Origin: Sedimenticola_A sp040506425
GTDB lineage: Bacteria > Pseudomonadota > Gammaproteobacteria > Chromatiales > Chromatiaceae
NCBI GenBank assembly: GCA_965224515.1
Contig: OZ245051.1
Coordinates: forward strand, 3,162,001 to 3,226,000
DNA: 64,000 bases
Direction: 5' to 3'
Shown: in pieces, positions 49,952 to 58,293 of the stretch
Numbering within the stretch: position 1 is the stretch's first letter
Layout: every line of letters begins with the position of its first letter
Notes under the pieces: generated by a model
Databases searched by the model: none
Told to the model about the DNA's origin: nothing
The model's input: only the letters and a program-made list of their open reading frames with translations
Made by a program: the position numbers and the translations under genes

Positions 49952-52716
49952 GGTTCAGGCGCTTTTCACGAATCAGAATGCGGGCGCTTCTGCTTGGTAT
50001 ACTGCCGGCACTGGTAGTGGCCGTAGCTCTCGGCACATACATCATCACCGCCCAGATTGATAACCTGAGAGAGTCTTTCAACGAGAGGGGCGCTGCACTT
50101 GCCAAGGAGATTGCAGCAACAAGTGTATACGGCCTTTTCACTGCAAATGAAAATGCCTTGCAACAGAGTCTCTCCCCTATTCTTCTGCGAGCGGACGTTG
50201 TAGCTGTCCTGGTCAGGGACAACTCCGGCAACAACGTGACATTCAGTGGAGACTCCGTTGACGCCGAGTACCTATTCCTGCCTGAAAACAGTCAAAGACT
50301 CTTCTCCACGAATGTAATTACGGCTATTGCACCGGGTGATCTTGACGACTTTCCAGAATATAGTGCTGATTCCGGAAACACCGAAAGCTCCTTGCAGCTT
50401 GGCGAGATCTTTGTACTGCTGAGCATTGACAGGCTGAAAGAGAGCCAACAGCGGATTATCTTCAACAGCTCCCTGATCTCGCTGATCGGCATCCTGATAA
50501 CAGGTGTCATTGCACTTTTATTGAGCCAGCAGCTTATATTGCCGATCACCAGGCTGACCCAGGCCGTGATACGTATGAAGCATGGTGATTTTTCTATCAA
50601 AGTTCCCGAGGTTTCCAAAGGTGAACTAAGAAGCCTTGAAGAGGGCTTCAACTCCATGTCCAGCGATTTGAAAAATTCCAGGGATATATTGGAAGAACAG
50701 GTAAGGCAGGCGACGTCTGACCTTGTTCAAACCATGGAAGCACTGGAGATTCAGAATGTCGAACTCGACCTGGCAAGAAAACGAGCATTGAAAGCAAACT
50801 ATGCCAAGTCTGAATTTCTCGCCAATATGAGCCATGAAATCCGTACGCCGATGAATGGTGTGTTGGGTTTTTCGAGGTTACTGCTTAAATCCGACCTGGG
50901 GATTGAGCAGCAGGAGTTGGTTGAGACGATTGAGAAGTCTGCTTCAAGTCTTCTCGCAATTATCAATGACATATTGGATTACTCAAAGCTGGAGTATGGG
51001 AAGCTCGAACCGGAGCATGCCCCTTTTGATATATATGACTGCTTTGAAGACCCTATCTCCTTACTGGCGCCTGCAGCCCATGACAAGGGGCTCGAACTGG
51101 TTTTACTGATCTATTCCGATGTTCCCGAGTGGTTGATTGGAGATGAAACAAGAATACGCCAGATTGCAGTCAACTTGATTGGCAATGCAATCAAGTTCAC
51201 TCACGATGGGGAGATCATTGTTCGTGTCATGCTTGAAAGTGAGACAGAAAACCAATGCACCCTGCAATTCTCTGTAACAGACAGTGGAATAGGCATATCT
51301 CCCCAACTGCAGCAAAGTCTTTTTACATCGTTCAATCAACTCTCAAGCGATATCAATAAGACATATGGTGGAACGGGACTGGGGCTTAGCATCAGTCGAA
51401 AACTGGCTGAAACGATGAAGGGCCGTATCAGTGTTGAAAGTGAAGAGGGCCAAGGGTCCTGCTTCAGGGTTTTTCTAGGCCTGGAGAAAGCACCCCTTTC
51501 CATTGAGAAATCAACTGCTGGCAAACATGTGGTCACAAACAAACGATGTTTGGTTGTCGACAGTCATCAACTCTCCCGACTATCCACCGTGCATAAACTG
51601 GAAAAGATGGGAATCGAGGTTATTGAAGGAACCATGGAGTCACTTAACTCCCTCGACTTCAGGGGGAATTACGATCTGATCATCTTCGGGGTGAACGGTC
51701 TGGAGTCATATGACGGTGTTAAAAACAATATTCAGTATATAAGGGAAAAGAACAGCACATCCATACTGATACTTGCGAGTTCATCCGATCACCTTGTCCT
51801 GGATAGATACCATAAACTAGACGGTGTCGTACGGTGTGTCAGTAAACCGCTAAGTAGAAGTACCCTCTTCAGGGTGCTGGATGAGGTGCTTTCCGGTAGC
51901 TCCGTGGCTTCTGTCCGAAGTAAATCACTTTCGCAAACACCTGATTTATCCAAATACCGTTTTCTTGTTGCCGATGACAATCCAACCAACCTGCGACTGA
52001 TAGTTGCACTACTGCAACCAAGTGGGGTTCAGATCGATGCGGTCACTAATGGAAAAGAGGCTGTAGAGAAATTTTCAGAGAACGAATACGACCTGATTAT
52101 TCTCGATATACATATGCCTGTAATGGACGGAAAGGAAGCAACAAAAGTAATCAGGTCAAGCGAGATGGATGGAACGCATATTCCGATAGTCGCTCTAAGC
52201 GCAGATATTGTGCCTGATCACAGGGCAGAGTTTCTTGCAGTCGGACTTGATGAATACCTTTTTAAGCCCATTGACGAAGAAAAACTGTGGAGAGTTGTCT
52301 GCAACCTATTGAATCACGAGTGTAGTTTTAGTGCTGGTATCAGCGTGGAACCTGAAGTTAGAGAAGAATCACTTCCGACACGCGATGAAGCCGAGGCGCT
52401 GAGAATAGCCGGGGGACGCAAAGAACTGGCTGACGAGATGTTTCAGCGATTGCTTCTGGATATTGAATCTATGGGCCAGGAACTCAAAGAGAATCTTGAA
52501 AAGAAAGACTGGGATGAGTTAAAAGAGAGTGCACACCGCCTCCATGGATCAGCAGCAGTGTGTGGGGTGCCTGCACTGAAAAAGCATGTTGCAGAGCTTG
52601 AATTTGCCGCAAAACAGAGGGAGCTTGATAAAGCTGTCAACTCGTTGGCCATGGTTGAACAGGAAACAAAGTCGCTGTTCGACCTCAAGCGGGCAATGGA
52701 CTCTGAAACGGCTTGA
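49948..52716 (+). CDS. barA: BarA/GacS-type hybrid sensor histidine kinase
   Basis: 922 residues. Two helices (about 13-33 and 171-191) enclose a periplasmic domain, then HAMP, HisKA with NMSHEIRTPMNG (His296), HATPase (NLIGNAIKF, DSGIGI, GTGLGLSIS), a degenerate receiver (about 535-655, lacking a clear phospho-aspartate), a full receiver with Asp720 in IILDIHMPVMDG, and an Hpt domain with His863 in ESAHRLHGSAAV. This is the tripartite layout that drives UvrY/GacA phosphorylation and CsrA-linked small RNAs. Its start overlaps the binding-protein stop, and its terminator is split by an insertion sequence. Confidence 0.93.
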   Translation: MRFRRFSRIRMRALLLGILPALVVAVALGTYIITAQIDNLRESFNERGAALAKEIAATSVYGLFTANENALQQSLSPILLRADVVAVLVRDNSGNNVTFSGDSVDAEYLFLPENSQRLFSTNVITAIAPGDLDDFPEYSADSGNTESSLQLGEIFVLLSIDRLKESQQRIIFNSSLISLIGILITGVIALLLSQQLILPITRLTQAVIRMKHGDFSIKVPEVSKGELRSLEEGFNSMSSDLKNSRDILEEQVRQATSDLVQTMEALEIQNVELDLARKRALKANYAKSEFLANMSHEIRTPMNGVLGFSRLLLKSDLGIEQQELVETIEKSASSLLAIINDILDYSKLEYGKLEPEHAPFDIYDCFEDPISLLAPAAHDKGLELVLLIYSDVPEWLIGDETRIRQIAVNLIGNAIKFTHDGEIIVRVMLESETENQCTLQFSVTDSGIGISPQLQQSLFTSFNQLSSDINKTYGGTGLGLSISRKLAETMKGRISVESEEGQGSCFRVFLGLEKAPLSIEKSTAGKHVVTNKRCLVVDSHQLSRLSTVHKLEKMGIEVIEGTMESLNSLDFRGNYDLIIFGVNGLESYDGVKNNIQYIREKNSTSILILASSSDHLVLDRYHKLDGVVRCVSKPLSRSTLFRVLDEVLSGSSVASVRSKSLSQTPDLSKYRFLVADDNPTNLRLIVALLQPSGVQIDAVTNGKEAVEKFSENEYDLIILDIHMPVMDGKEATKVIRSSEMDGTHIPIVALSADIVPDHRAEFLAVGLDEYLFKPIDEEKLWRVVCNLLNHECSFSAGISVEPEVREESLPTRDEAEALRIAGGRKELADEMFQRLLLDIESMGQELKENLEKKDWDELKESAHRLHGSAAVCGVPALKKHVAELEFAAKQRELDKAVNSLAMVEQETKSLFDLKRAMDSETA

Positions 52717-52738
52717 GTAACACTCAAGCAGAGAAACA

Positions 52739-52745
52739 GGCTCTT
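52739..52745 (+). terminator. Left half of an IS-split terminator
   Basis: GGCTCTT at 52739-52745 pairs with AAGAGCC at 53963-53969. Removing the insertion element and one copy of its 7-base duplication restores GGCTCTT-TATCC-AAGAGCC followed by CTTTT, a plausible bidirectional terminator between convergent barA and pdxJ. Confidence 0.75.
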
Positions 52746-52749
52746 TATC

Positions 52750-53954
52750 TGTAGTAATTCAGACTTGATCTGACAGTTACCGACTTTTCAGAAGGTGTCT
52801 GTCAGGTCAAATTCAGTTCACGAATTTTTCCTTCCAGATCGTTTTCCCATCAAGGAGCGTTTGCATCGGCGTTCTGCCACAGCACTTTTTACCTTGATGA
52901 GTTCGCTCATTATTGTAGACATCAAGCCATTCGTCCAGATCGACTTGTAGCTCTTCGAGCGTGGTATATATTTTCCTGCGTAGTGCTGGCTGATAAAACT
53001 CCTGCAGGATGGTCTTGTGGAAGCGCTCACAGATCCCATTGGTTTGCGGGTGCCGTACTTTCGTTCGAGTGTGCTCAATGTCGTTAATAGCCAGATAGAG
53101 CTGGTAATCATGCTGCTCTACCTTGCCGCAATACTCAGTTCCTCGGTCGGTAAGAATCCGCAGTACCGGTAGCTCCTGTGAGGTGTAGAACGGCAATACC
53201 CGGTCATTGAGTAGGTCTGCGGCCGTGATGGGCGTTTTGGTTGTGTAGAGCTTACAGTGTGCGATCTTTGCATAGGTATCAACATAGGTCTGCTGGTACA
53301 CCCGGCCAACACCCTTGAAGGTGCCGACATAGAAAGTATCCTGCGAACCCAGGTAGCCAGGGTGGGCTGTATCAATCTCACCACCGGCCTCATCATCGAG
53401 CTTCTTGCGCTCCAGGGCCTGTACCTGAGACTCAGTGAGGATAATTCCCTCCGCAGCAACCTTGGCCTCCAGTGCCTTCAGGCGCTGTTTAAAGTTACCA
53501 AGATCATGCCGCATCCAGATACTACGTACTCCACTTGGGGAAACGAAGACACCCTTCTTGCGCAGCTCGTTGGAGACCCGGACCTGACCATGGGCGGGCT
53601 CATCGGTGGCATATAGGACAACCGCACCCTCGACCTGAGGGTCTACCCGGTTCTTGATGTTGGGGGCTCGGCGGGGCTTCTCCAGTAGTGCATCCACACC
53701 ACCTTCCTCCACGGCATCCTTATAGCGGTAGAAAGTGTCTCGGGAGACACCCATCATCTTGCACGCCTTGGCTACGTTGCCCAGTTCGTCGGCAAGATTA
53801 AGCAGGCCCACCTTGTGTTTGATTATACGATCGTTACTATGAAGCATGAGGGTTACCTCTTATGTGTTTTGATTTCAGGTTTAGGCACCTTCATCAAAAC
53901 CGGTAACCCTCTCTTTTTCAAGAGGATGTGTCAGATTGGGTCTGAACTAATACA
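52750..53954 (-). mobile_element. Complete IS481-family insertion sequence, 1205 bp
   Basis: Ends are TGTAG and TACA. The imperfect terminal inverted repeats are TGTAGTAATTCAGAC.. at 52750 and TGTATTAGTTCAGAC.. read inward from 53954, both continuing to a shared ATCTGACA. The element is flanked by a perfect 7-base duplication CTTTATC (52743-52749 and 53955-53961). It carries one intact transposase gene. Intact ends, gene and duplication indicate a recent insertion. Confidence 0.92.
52813..53847 (-). CDS. IS481-family transposase
   Basis: 344 residues, intact. N-terminal helix-turn-helix (VAKACKMMGVSRDTFYRYKDAV) and a second DNA-binding region (DEPAHGQVRVSNELRKKGV) precede the integrase-core DDE domain: Asp159 in EIDTAHPG, Asp234 in ILTDRGTEY and Glu274 in ICERFHK. 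GAGGT lies 6 bases before the ATG. Fills the element almost completely; no passenger genes. Confidence 0.95.
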   Translation of the reverse strand: MLHSNDRIIKHKVGLLNLADELGNVAKACKMMGVSRDTFYRYKDAVEEGGVDALLEKPRRAPNIKNRVDPQVEGAVVLYATDEPAHGQVRVSNELRKKGVFVSPSGVRSIWMRHDLGNFKQRLKALEAKVAAEGIILTESQVQALERKKLDDEAGGEIDTAHPGYLGSQDTFYVGTFKGVGRVYQQTYVDTYAKIAHCKLYTTKTPITAADLLNDRVLPFYTSQELPVLRILTDRGTEYCGKVEQHDYQLYLAINDIEHTRTKVRHPQTNGICERFHKTILQEFYQPALRRKIYTTLEELQVDLDEWLDVYNNERTHQGKKCCGRTPMQTLLDGKTIWKEKFVN

Positions 53955-53996
53955 CTTTATCCAAGAGCCCTTTTACTCATGGAAATCAGACTTAAC

Positions 53997-54728
53997 TCAG
54001 CCGTACTGGATCAGCCTTTTCATATCAGCAACAGCCTTTTCAAGACCTGAGAACAGGGCACGGGAGATTATTGAGTGTCCGATATTCAGTTCCCGGATAC
54101 CTTCAATTTCAGCTATTGACTGTACGTTATGGTAATCCAATCCATGCCCCGCATTCACTTGCAGGCCGATATCCAGCCCATGGGTGACAGCAGAACGTAT
54201 TTTTTGCAACTCCTCGGCTCGATCAGCACTGTTCATTGCATCCGCATAGTGACCGGTATGAATTTCCACGACCGGCGCTCCAACTGATACAGCAGCATCG
54301 AGTTGTCGATGGTCAGCATCGATAAAGAGTGACACCTTGATCCCTGCTTCGGAAAGAGCAGAACAATAATCTTTCAGATAATCTTTATTTGATGCAACAT
54401 CAAGACCGCCTTCAGTGGTCAACTCTTCACGTCGTTCCGGAACCAGGCAACAGTCACTTGGGGCAATTCGACTGGCAATTTTCAGCATCTCATCGGTTGC
54501 AGCCATCTCAAGGTTCATTCTTGACTGAAGAGCGCCATTTAACACTTCGACATCACGATCCTGGATATGTCGCCTATCCTCGCGAAGATGTATTGTGATC
54601 GCATCAGCCCCGGCATGCTCTGCCACAAGCGCAGCCTGAATAGGTTCGGGGTAGCGGGTACCGCGTTGCTGTCGCAACGTGGCAACATGGTCAATATTCA
54701 CACCTAGTAACATATCTCTTGGCTGCAT
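53997..54728 (-). CDS. pdxJ: Pyridoxine 5'-phosphate synthase
   Basis: 243 residues. Conserved LGVNIDHVATLRQQRGTRYPEP at the N-terminus, HLREDRRHIQDRDV in the active site, and GHGLDYHNV and ELNIGHSIISRALF toward the end. It condenses 1-deoxyxylulose 5-phosphate with 3-amino-2-oxopropyl phosphate in vitamin B6 synthesis. Follows recO by 16 bases, as in the usual rnc-era-recO-pdxJ order. Confidence 0.97.
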   Translation of the reverse strand: MQPRDMLLGVNIDHVATLRQQRGTRYPEPIQAALVAEHAGADAITIHLREDRRHIQDRDVEVLNGALQSRMNLEMAATDEMLKIASRIAPSDCCLVPERREELTTEGGLDVASNKDYLKDYCSALSEAGIKVSLFIDADHRQLDAAVSVGAPVVEIHTGHYADAMNSADRAEELQKIRSAVTHGLDIGLQVNAGHGLDYHNVQSIAEIEGIRELNIGHSIISRALFSGLEKAVADMKRLIQYG

Positions 54729-54744
54729 TATTTACTGTCCGGCT

Positions 54745-55467
54745 TCAGTTAGCAGAGGTTATGGATTTAAAAAGTTCACGACTTTTCAATGGTTTGTCGC
54801 CTATGTAATATGAAATGACACGTCTCAGGAGTCTTTTGGCTTCACGCTTTCCCTCGCGATCAAGTTCTGTATCACCTGAAAGCCCTAACAGTGTTTTCCC
54901 TGAAAGAGTGTGCTCTTGTCGAGAATCCGTTCTTACAGGCCCCTTTTCTATCTCGTAGTGATAGATATCAGAAGACTCTATGGCTTCTCCTGTATCTGCA
55001 TCACATTCAAGATTCAGACCGTATCCGAGTTCTCTCAGCATTGTCAGTTCGAATCGGCGTAGCAGTGAATCAAGATCCCTGCTCACTGCCAATTGGCGTA
55101 TTGTATCCTGATAGAGTGTAAATAGAATCTCGCTTGGATCATTTCGATGAACCAGTCGCATAAGGAGTTCATTGATATAAAAACCGCAATAGAGCGCTTT
55201 TCCATGCAACTGGACAGGTTTATCGCCTGCGTCATGGTTGCGTAGTGTTTTAACATCACCACGCCCGGACCAACTGATCAAAAGCGGCATAAAAGGTTGC
55301 AGGCTGTTGCCGGTTTTTTTACCTGAAGCTGAGTTGGCACCTTTTGCAATGATTGGAAACCGGCCCTGGAACGGGGTCAGGCATTCAAGCAGCAGACTAC
55401 TGTTTGAATAAGGTGCCCGGTGCAGAATAAATGCGGGCTGTAACGCTAGACTCTGACTCTGTTCCAC
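54745..55467 (-). CDS. recO: DNA repair protein RecO
   Basis: 240 residues. OB-fold N-terminus (PAFILHRAPYSNSSLLLECLTPFQGRFPIIAKGA), helical middle (GFYINELLMRLVHRNDPSEILFTLY) and FELTMLRELGYGLNLECD. It helps RecR load RecA onto SSB-coated DNA. Lies 6 bases after era. Confidence 0.95.
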   Translation of the reverse strand: MEQSQSLALQPAFILHRAPYSNSSLLLECLTPFQGRFPIIAKGANSASGKKTGNSLQPFMPLLISWSGRGDVKTLRNHDAGDKPVQLHGKALYCGFYINELLMRLVHRNDPSEILFTLYQDTIRQLAVSRDLDSLLRRFELTMLRELGYGLNLECDADTGEAIESSDIYHYEIEKGPVRTDSRQEHTLSGKTLLGLSGDTELDREGKREAKRLLRRVISYYIGDKPLKSRELFKSITSAN

Positions 55468-55473
55468 AAGGTA

Positions 55474-56373
55474 TCAATCACCGTAGCCAAGCTTAATCAG
55501 GGCGCTGGCATCACTTGACCAGCTCTTTTTGATTTTGACCCAGATGGTCAGGAAAACCTTCTTTCCGAAAAACTTCTCCATCTCGAGTCGGGCCTGTTTG
55601 CCAACCTCTTTAAGAGCAGCGCCCTTGCTGCCGATAATGATGTTTTTCTGACCAGGGCGTTCAACCCAGACCAGGGCATTGATACGGTAGAGATTCCCCT
55701 CCTCCTCAAATTTCTCAATTTCCACGGTCAAGGCATATGGGATCTCTTTGGCATAGCGTCGTGTCAACTGCTCACGGATCAGTTCAGCTGCAAAAAATCT
55801 TTCTGATCTGTCACTGAGTTGGTCATCGGGAAAATAATTGTCTCCGGTCGGAAGCCGGTCAAGAACATTTCTACCGAGGTTATCCGTATTGTCACCATTC
55901 TTTGCAGAGAGGGGAATTACTTCCTCAAACGTGTGCATAGCGGAGACTTCACCAAGGAATGGAAGCAGTTTCTCCTTCTCCTTGATGGTATCGACTTTGT
56001 TGATTACAAGAATGGCCGGGATATTGTTGCTCTTTATGGTTTGCAGTACAGCGGCATCTTCCTCGGTCCACCTCATGGCCTCTACCACGAAAACAAGAAG
56101 ATCCACATCGGCCAGGGCAGACTTGGCTGTACGGTTCAGATACTTGTTCATGGCCTGATCACCACGCTGGTGAATGCCTGGCGTATCGACGTAAATGATC
56201 TGACCATGCTCAGAGGTTTTGACCCCCAAAATACTGTGTCGTGTCGTCTGGGGCTTCCTGGAAGTAATAGCCAGTTTTTGACCGATCAGGCGGTTCAGTA
56301 GCGTTGATTTTCCGACATTCGGTCTGCCAACAATGGCGCAATAACCACAGCGGTTGTTTATGCTTTCAGTCAC
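55474..56373 (-). CDS. era: Ribosome-assembly GTPase Era
   Basis: 299 residues. G1 GRPNVGKSTLLN, G3 DTPGIHQ, G4 NKVD, then a C-terminal KH domain with IIGSKGAALKEVGKQARLEMEKFFGKKVFL. Binds 16S rRNA 3' end. Overlaps rnc by 8 bases. Confidence 0.97.
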   Translation of the reverse strand: MTESINNRCGYCAIVGRPNVGKSTLLNRLIGQKLAITSRKPQTTRHSILGVKTSEHGQIIYVDTPGIHQRGDQAMNKYLNRTAKSALADVDLLVFVVEAMRWTEEDAAVLQTIKSNNIPAILVINKVDTIKEKEKLLPFLGEVSAMHTFEEVIPLSAKNGDNTDNLGRNVLDRLPTGDNYFPDDQLSDRSERFFAAELIREQLTRRYAKEIPYALTVEIEKFEEEGNLYRINALVWVERPGQKNIIIGSKGAALKEVGKQARLEMEKFFGKKVFLTIWVKIKKSWSSDASALIKLGYGD

Positions 56374-57043
56374 TAAGAATTATATCCAAAATACGCTTAG
56401 CAGCATCCTGCTCAGCTTTTCTTCGGCTGCCACCGATGCCTTCAGCCTCGAGTTTCAGATCTGAAACCGCACAGTTTACGCTGAAGGTCTGCTCGTGCTG
56501 TTCTCCCTCAACTTTGGCGATACTATAGGTTGGTAACCGGAGTTTCCGTCCCTGAAGATACTCCTGCAAAAGGGTTTTAGGGTCTTTCTGCTGGGAGTCT
56601 GATGTCAATGATGAGAGCTTGTCTTTGAACAGGTCGAGGATGACGCGGCGGGCATTTTCATAACCCTGATCGAGATAGATGGCTGCAAACAGCGCTTCCA
56701 GTGCATCAGCAAGAATAGAATTGCGGGAGTGGCCTCCGCTTCTCAACTCTCCTGCACCCAGGCTGAGATAGCTTCCCAGTTCCAGGGACTTGCTGATCTC
56801 TGCAAGGGATTCACCTTTGACCAGTTTTGCACGAAGCCGGCTGAGTTGGCCTTCATCGGCATCCGGAAAGCGATGGTAGAGTTCGTCAGCGATGATAAAG
56901 CCCAAAATGGCATCACCGAGAAACTCCAAACGCTCGTTGTTGATACTTCCCGCACTTCTGTGAGTCAGGGCTCGTTCTATAAGGCGTTGGTCGGTGAACT
57001 GGTAATCGATAATCCGACTCAAACGATCAACGGATTCTCTCAA
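56366..57043 (-). CDS. rnc: Ribonuclease III
   Basis: 225 residues. Signature NERLEFLGDAILG (Glu40, Asp44) and second acidic cluster NSILADALEALFAAIYLD (Asp112, Glu115 region); C-terminal double-stranded RNA-binding domain ending GGSRRKAEQDAAKRIL. Processes rRNA precursors. Overlaps both neighbours (8 bases with era, 4 with the DUF4845 gene). Confidence 0.97.
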   Translation of the reverse strand: MRESVDRLSRIIDYQFTDQRLIERALTHRSAGSINNERLEFLGDAILGFIIADELYHRFPDADEGQLSRLRAKLVKGESLAEISKSLELGSYLSLGAGELRSGGHSRNSILADALEALFAAIYLDQGYENARRVILDLFKDKLSSLTSDSQQKDPKTLLQEYLQGRKLRLPTYSIAKVEGEQHEQTFSVNCAVSDLKLEAEGIGGSRRKAEQDAAKRILDIILSD

Positions 57044-57414
57044 TTAGACACCAACTCAGCTTTATCTGAAAAAGAGACCAGAACATCAATGTTCCCAAAC
57101 ATGTTCTCTTTAACCGTATAAGTAATGTCGACCAGTACAATACCCGGGCTCTTCTTTACGGTAATAGCGTTCTTGTCCATTTTATATACGCCGTTTACTT
57201 TCAGACGTTTATGGATCATCTTCTTGATTTGAGAAGAGGTTTTCTTTGTAATCAGCGGCTCCTCTTTCAATGACTCGACGACATTTGCTATCGTGTAGTG
57301 CTCAAGATATATCGGTCCGATCTTGATGATCAGTAACGCGAAAAAGCCGATCAGCGCCAATACAGTGAGCCACCCCAGGCCCGTCATACCTTTCTGTTTG
57401 TTCAAGGACTTCAT
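57040..57414 (-). CDS. DUF4845 membrane protein
   Basis: 124 residues. An N-terminal helix preceded by KQKGMTGLGWLTVLALIGFFALLIIKIGPIYLEHYTI, pilin-like in appearance, followed by a small soluble domain. Conserved between lepB and rnc in many gammaproteobacteria; function unknown. Confidence 0.85.
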   Translation of the reverse strand: MKSLNKQKGMTGLGWLTVLALIGFFALLIIKIGPIYLEHYTIANVVESLKEEPLITKKTSSQIKKMIHKRLKVNGVYKMDKNAITVKKSPGIVLVDITYTVKENMFGNIDVLVSFSDKAELVSN

Positions 57415-57438
57415 AGCCCCTTCCCTCCAATTGTAATT

Positions 57439-58269
57439 CTAGTTGATCCCTTCACCGATTCGACCCCAGGCTACAGGCAAGGGCGACCAGGATCGGTTAC
57501 TGTCCCAACTCATCCATATGCCAAATGCTTCACCGACAAGATTCTGTTCCGGGACGAGTCCCCAGCAGCGGCTGTCATTGCTGTTATCCCTGTTATCACC
57601 CATAACAAAGTAGTGTCCGGGCGGGACTGTGATAGGACCCCGCATTAAAAACTGGCAGCCATACCCAAAATCCGGTGCCAATGGGTTGACTAGCATGTTG
57701 TGTTCCCGGTCACCCAGTGATTCCACACTTTCCATCGATCCAGTCTGGCCGATACCACTCCCGATACCTGAGTAAATTCCAACCTGTTTCTGTTCCTGGG
57801 GGGAGCCGTTGACATACAGCACTTTGTGCCGGTAGCCAATATTGTCCCCAGGAACACCTACTACTCTTTTAATATAGTCTACCCTGGGGTTTTGAGGGTA
57901 CTTAAAGACGACTACATCACCCCTTTCCGGCTCACCTATCTCAATGATTTTCTTATTGATAACCGGAAGTTTAATACCATATGAGAATTTATTCACGAGA
58001 ATAAAATCCCCAACCAGCAAGGTCGGCATCATCGAGCCGGATGGAATTCTGAATGGCTCAACGATAAACGATCTGAGGACCAATACGGCGAGGATAATTG
58101 GAAAAAAGGATTTGGAATACTCTACCAGTAGAGGCTCCCGGACTGCTGGGTTTTCTGAGTCCAGGTTGCCTTGCTGGCGTTTGGATGCGAAAAAAAGCGC
58201 ATCTATGAGCCAGATTATCCCTGTTAAAAATGTGGCGGCAACGAGGAATGCCGGAAAGTCTAAGTTCAT
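57439..58269 (-). CDS. lepB: Signal peptidase I
   Basis: 276 residues. Two N-terminal helices (about 7-27 and 53-70), catalytic Ser79 in PSGSMMPTLLVGD and general-base Lys134 in DYIKRVVGVPGD, then the FVMGDNRDNSNDSRCWG box. Removes Sec signal peptides. Between lepA and DUF4845. Confidence 0.97.
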   Translation of the reverse strand: MNLDFPAFLVAATFLTGIIWLIDALFFASKRQQGNLDSENPAVREPLLVEYSKSFFPIILAVLVLRSFIVEPFRIPSGSMMPTLLVGDFILVNKFSYGIKLPVINKKIIEIGEPERGDVVVFKYPQNPRVDYIKRVVGVPGDNIGYRHKVLYVNGSPQEQKQVGIYSGIGSGIGQTGSMESVESLGDREHNMLVNPLAPDFGYGCQFLMRGPITVPPGHYFVMGDNRDNSNDSRCWGLVPEQNLVGEAFGIWMSWDSNRSWSPLPVAWGRIGEGIN

Positions 58270-58293
58270 ATAATATGCCTGTTTTTCAACTGG

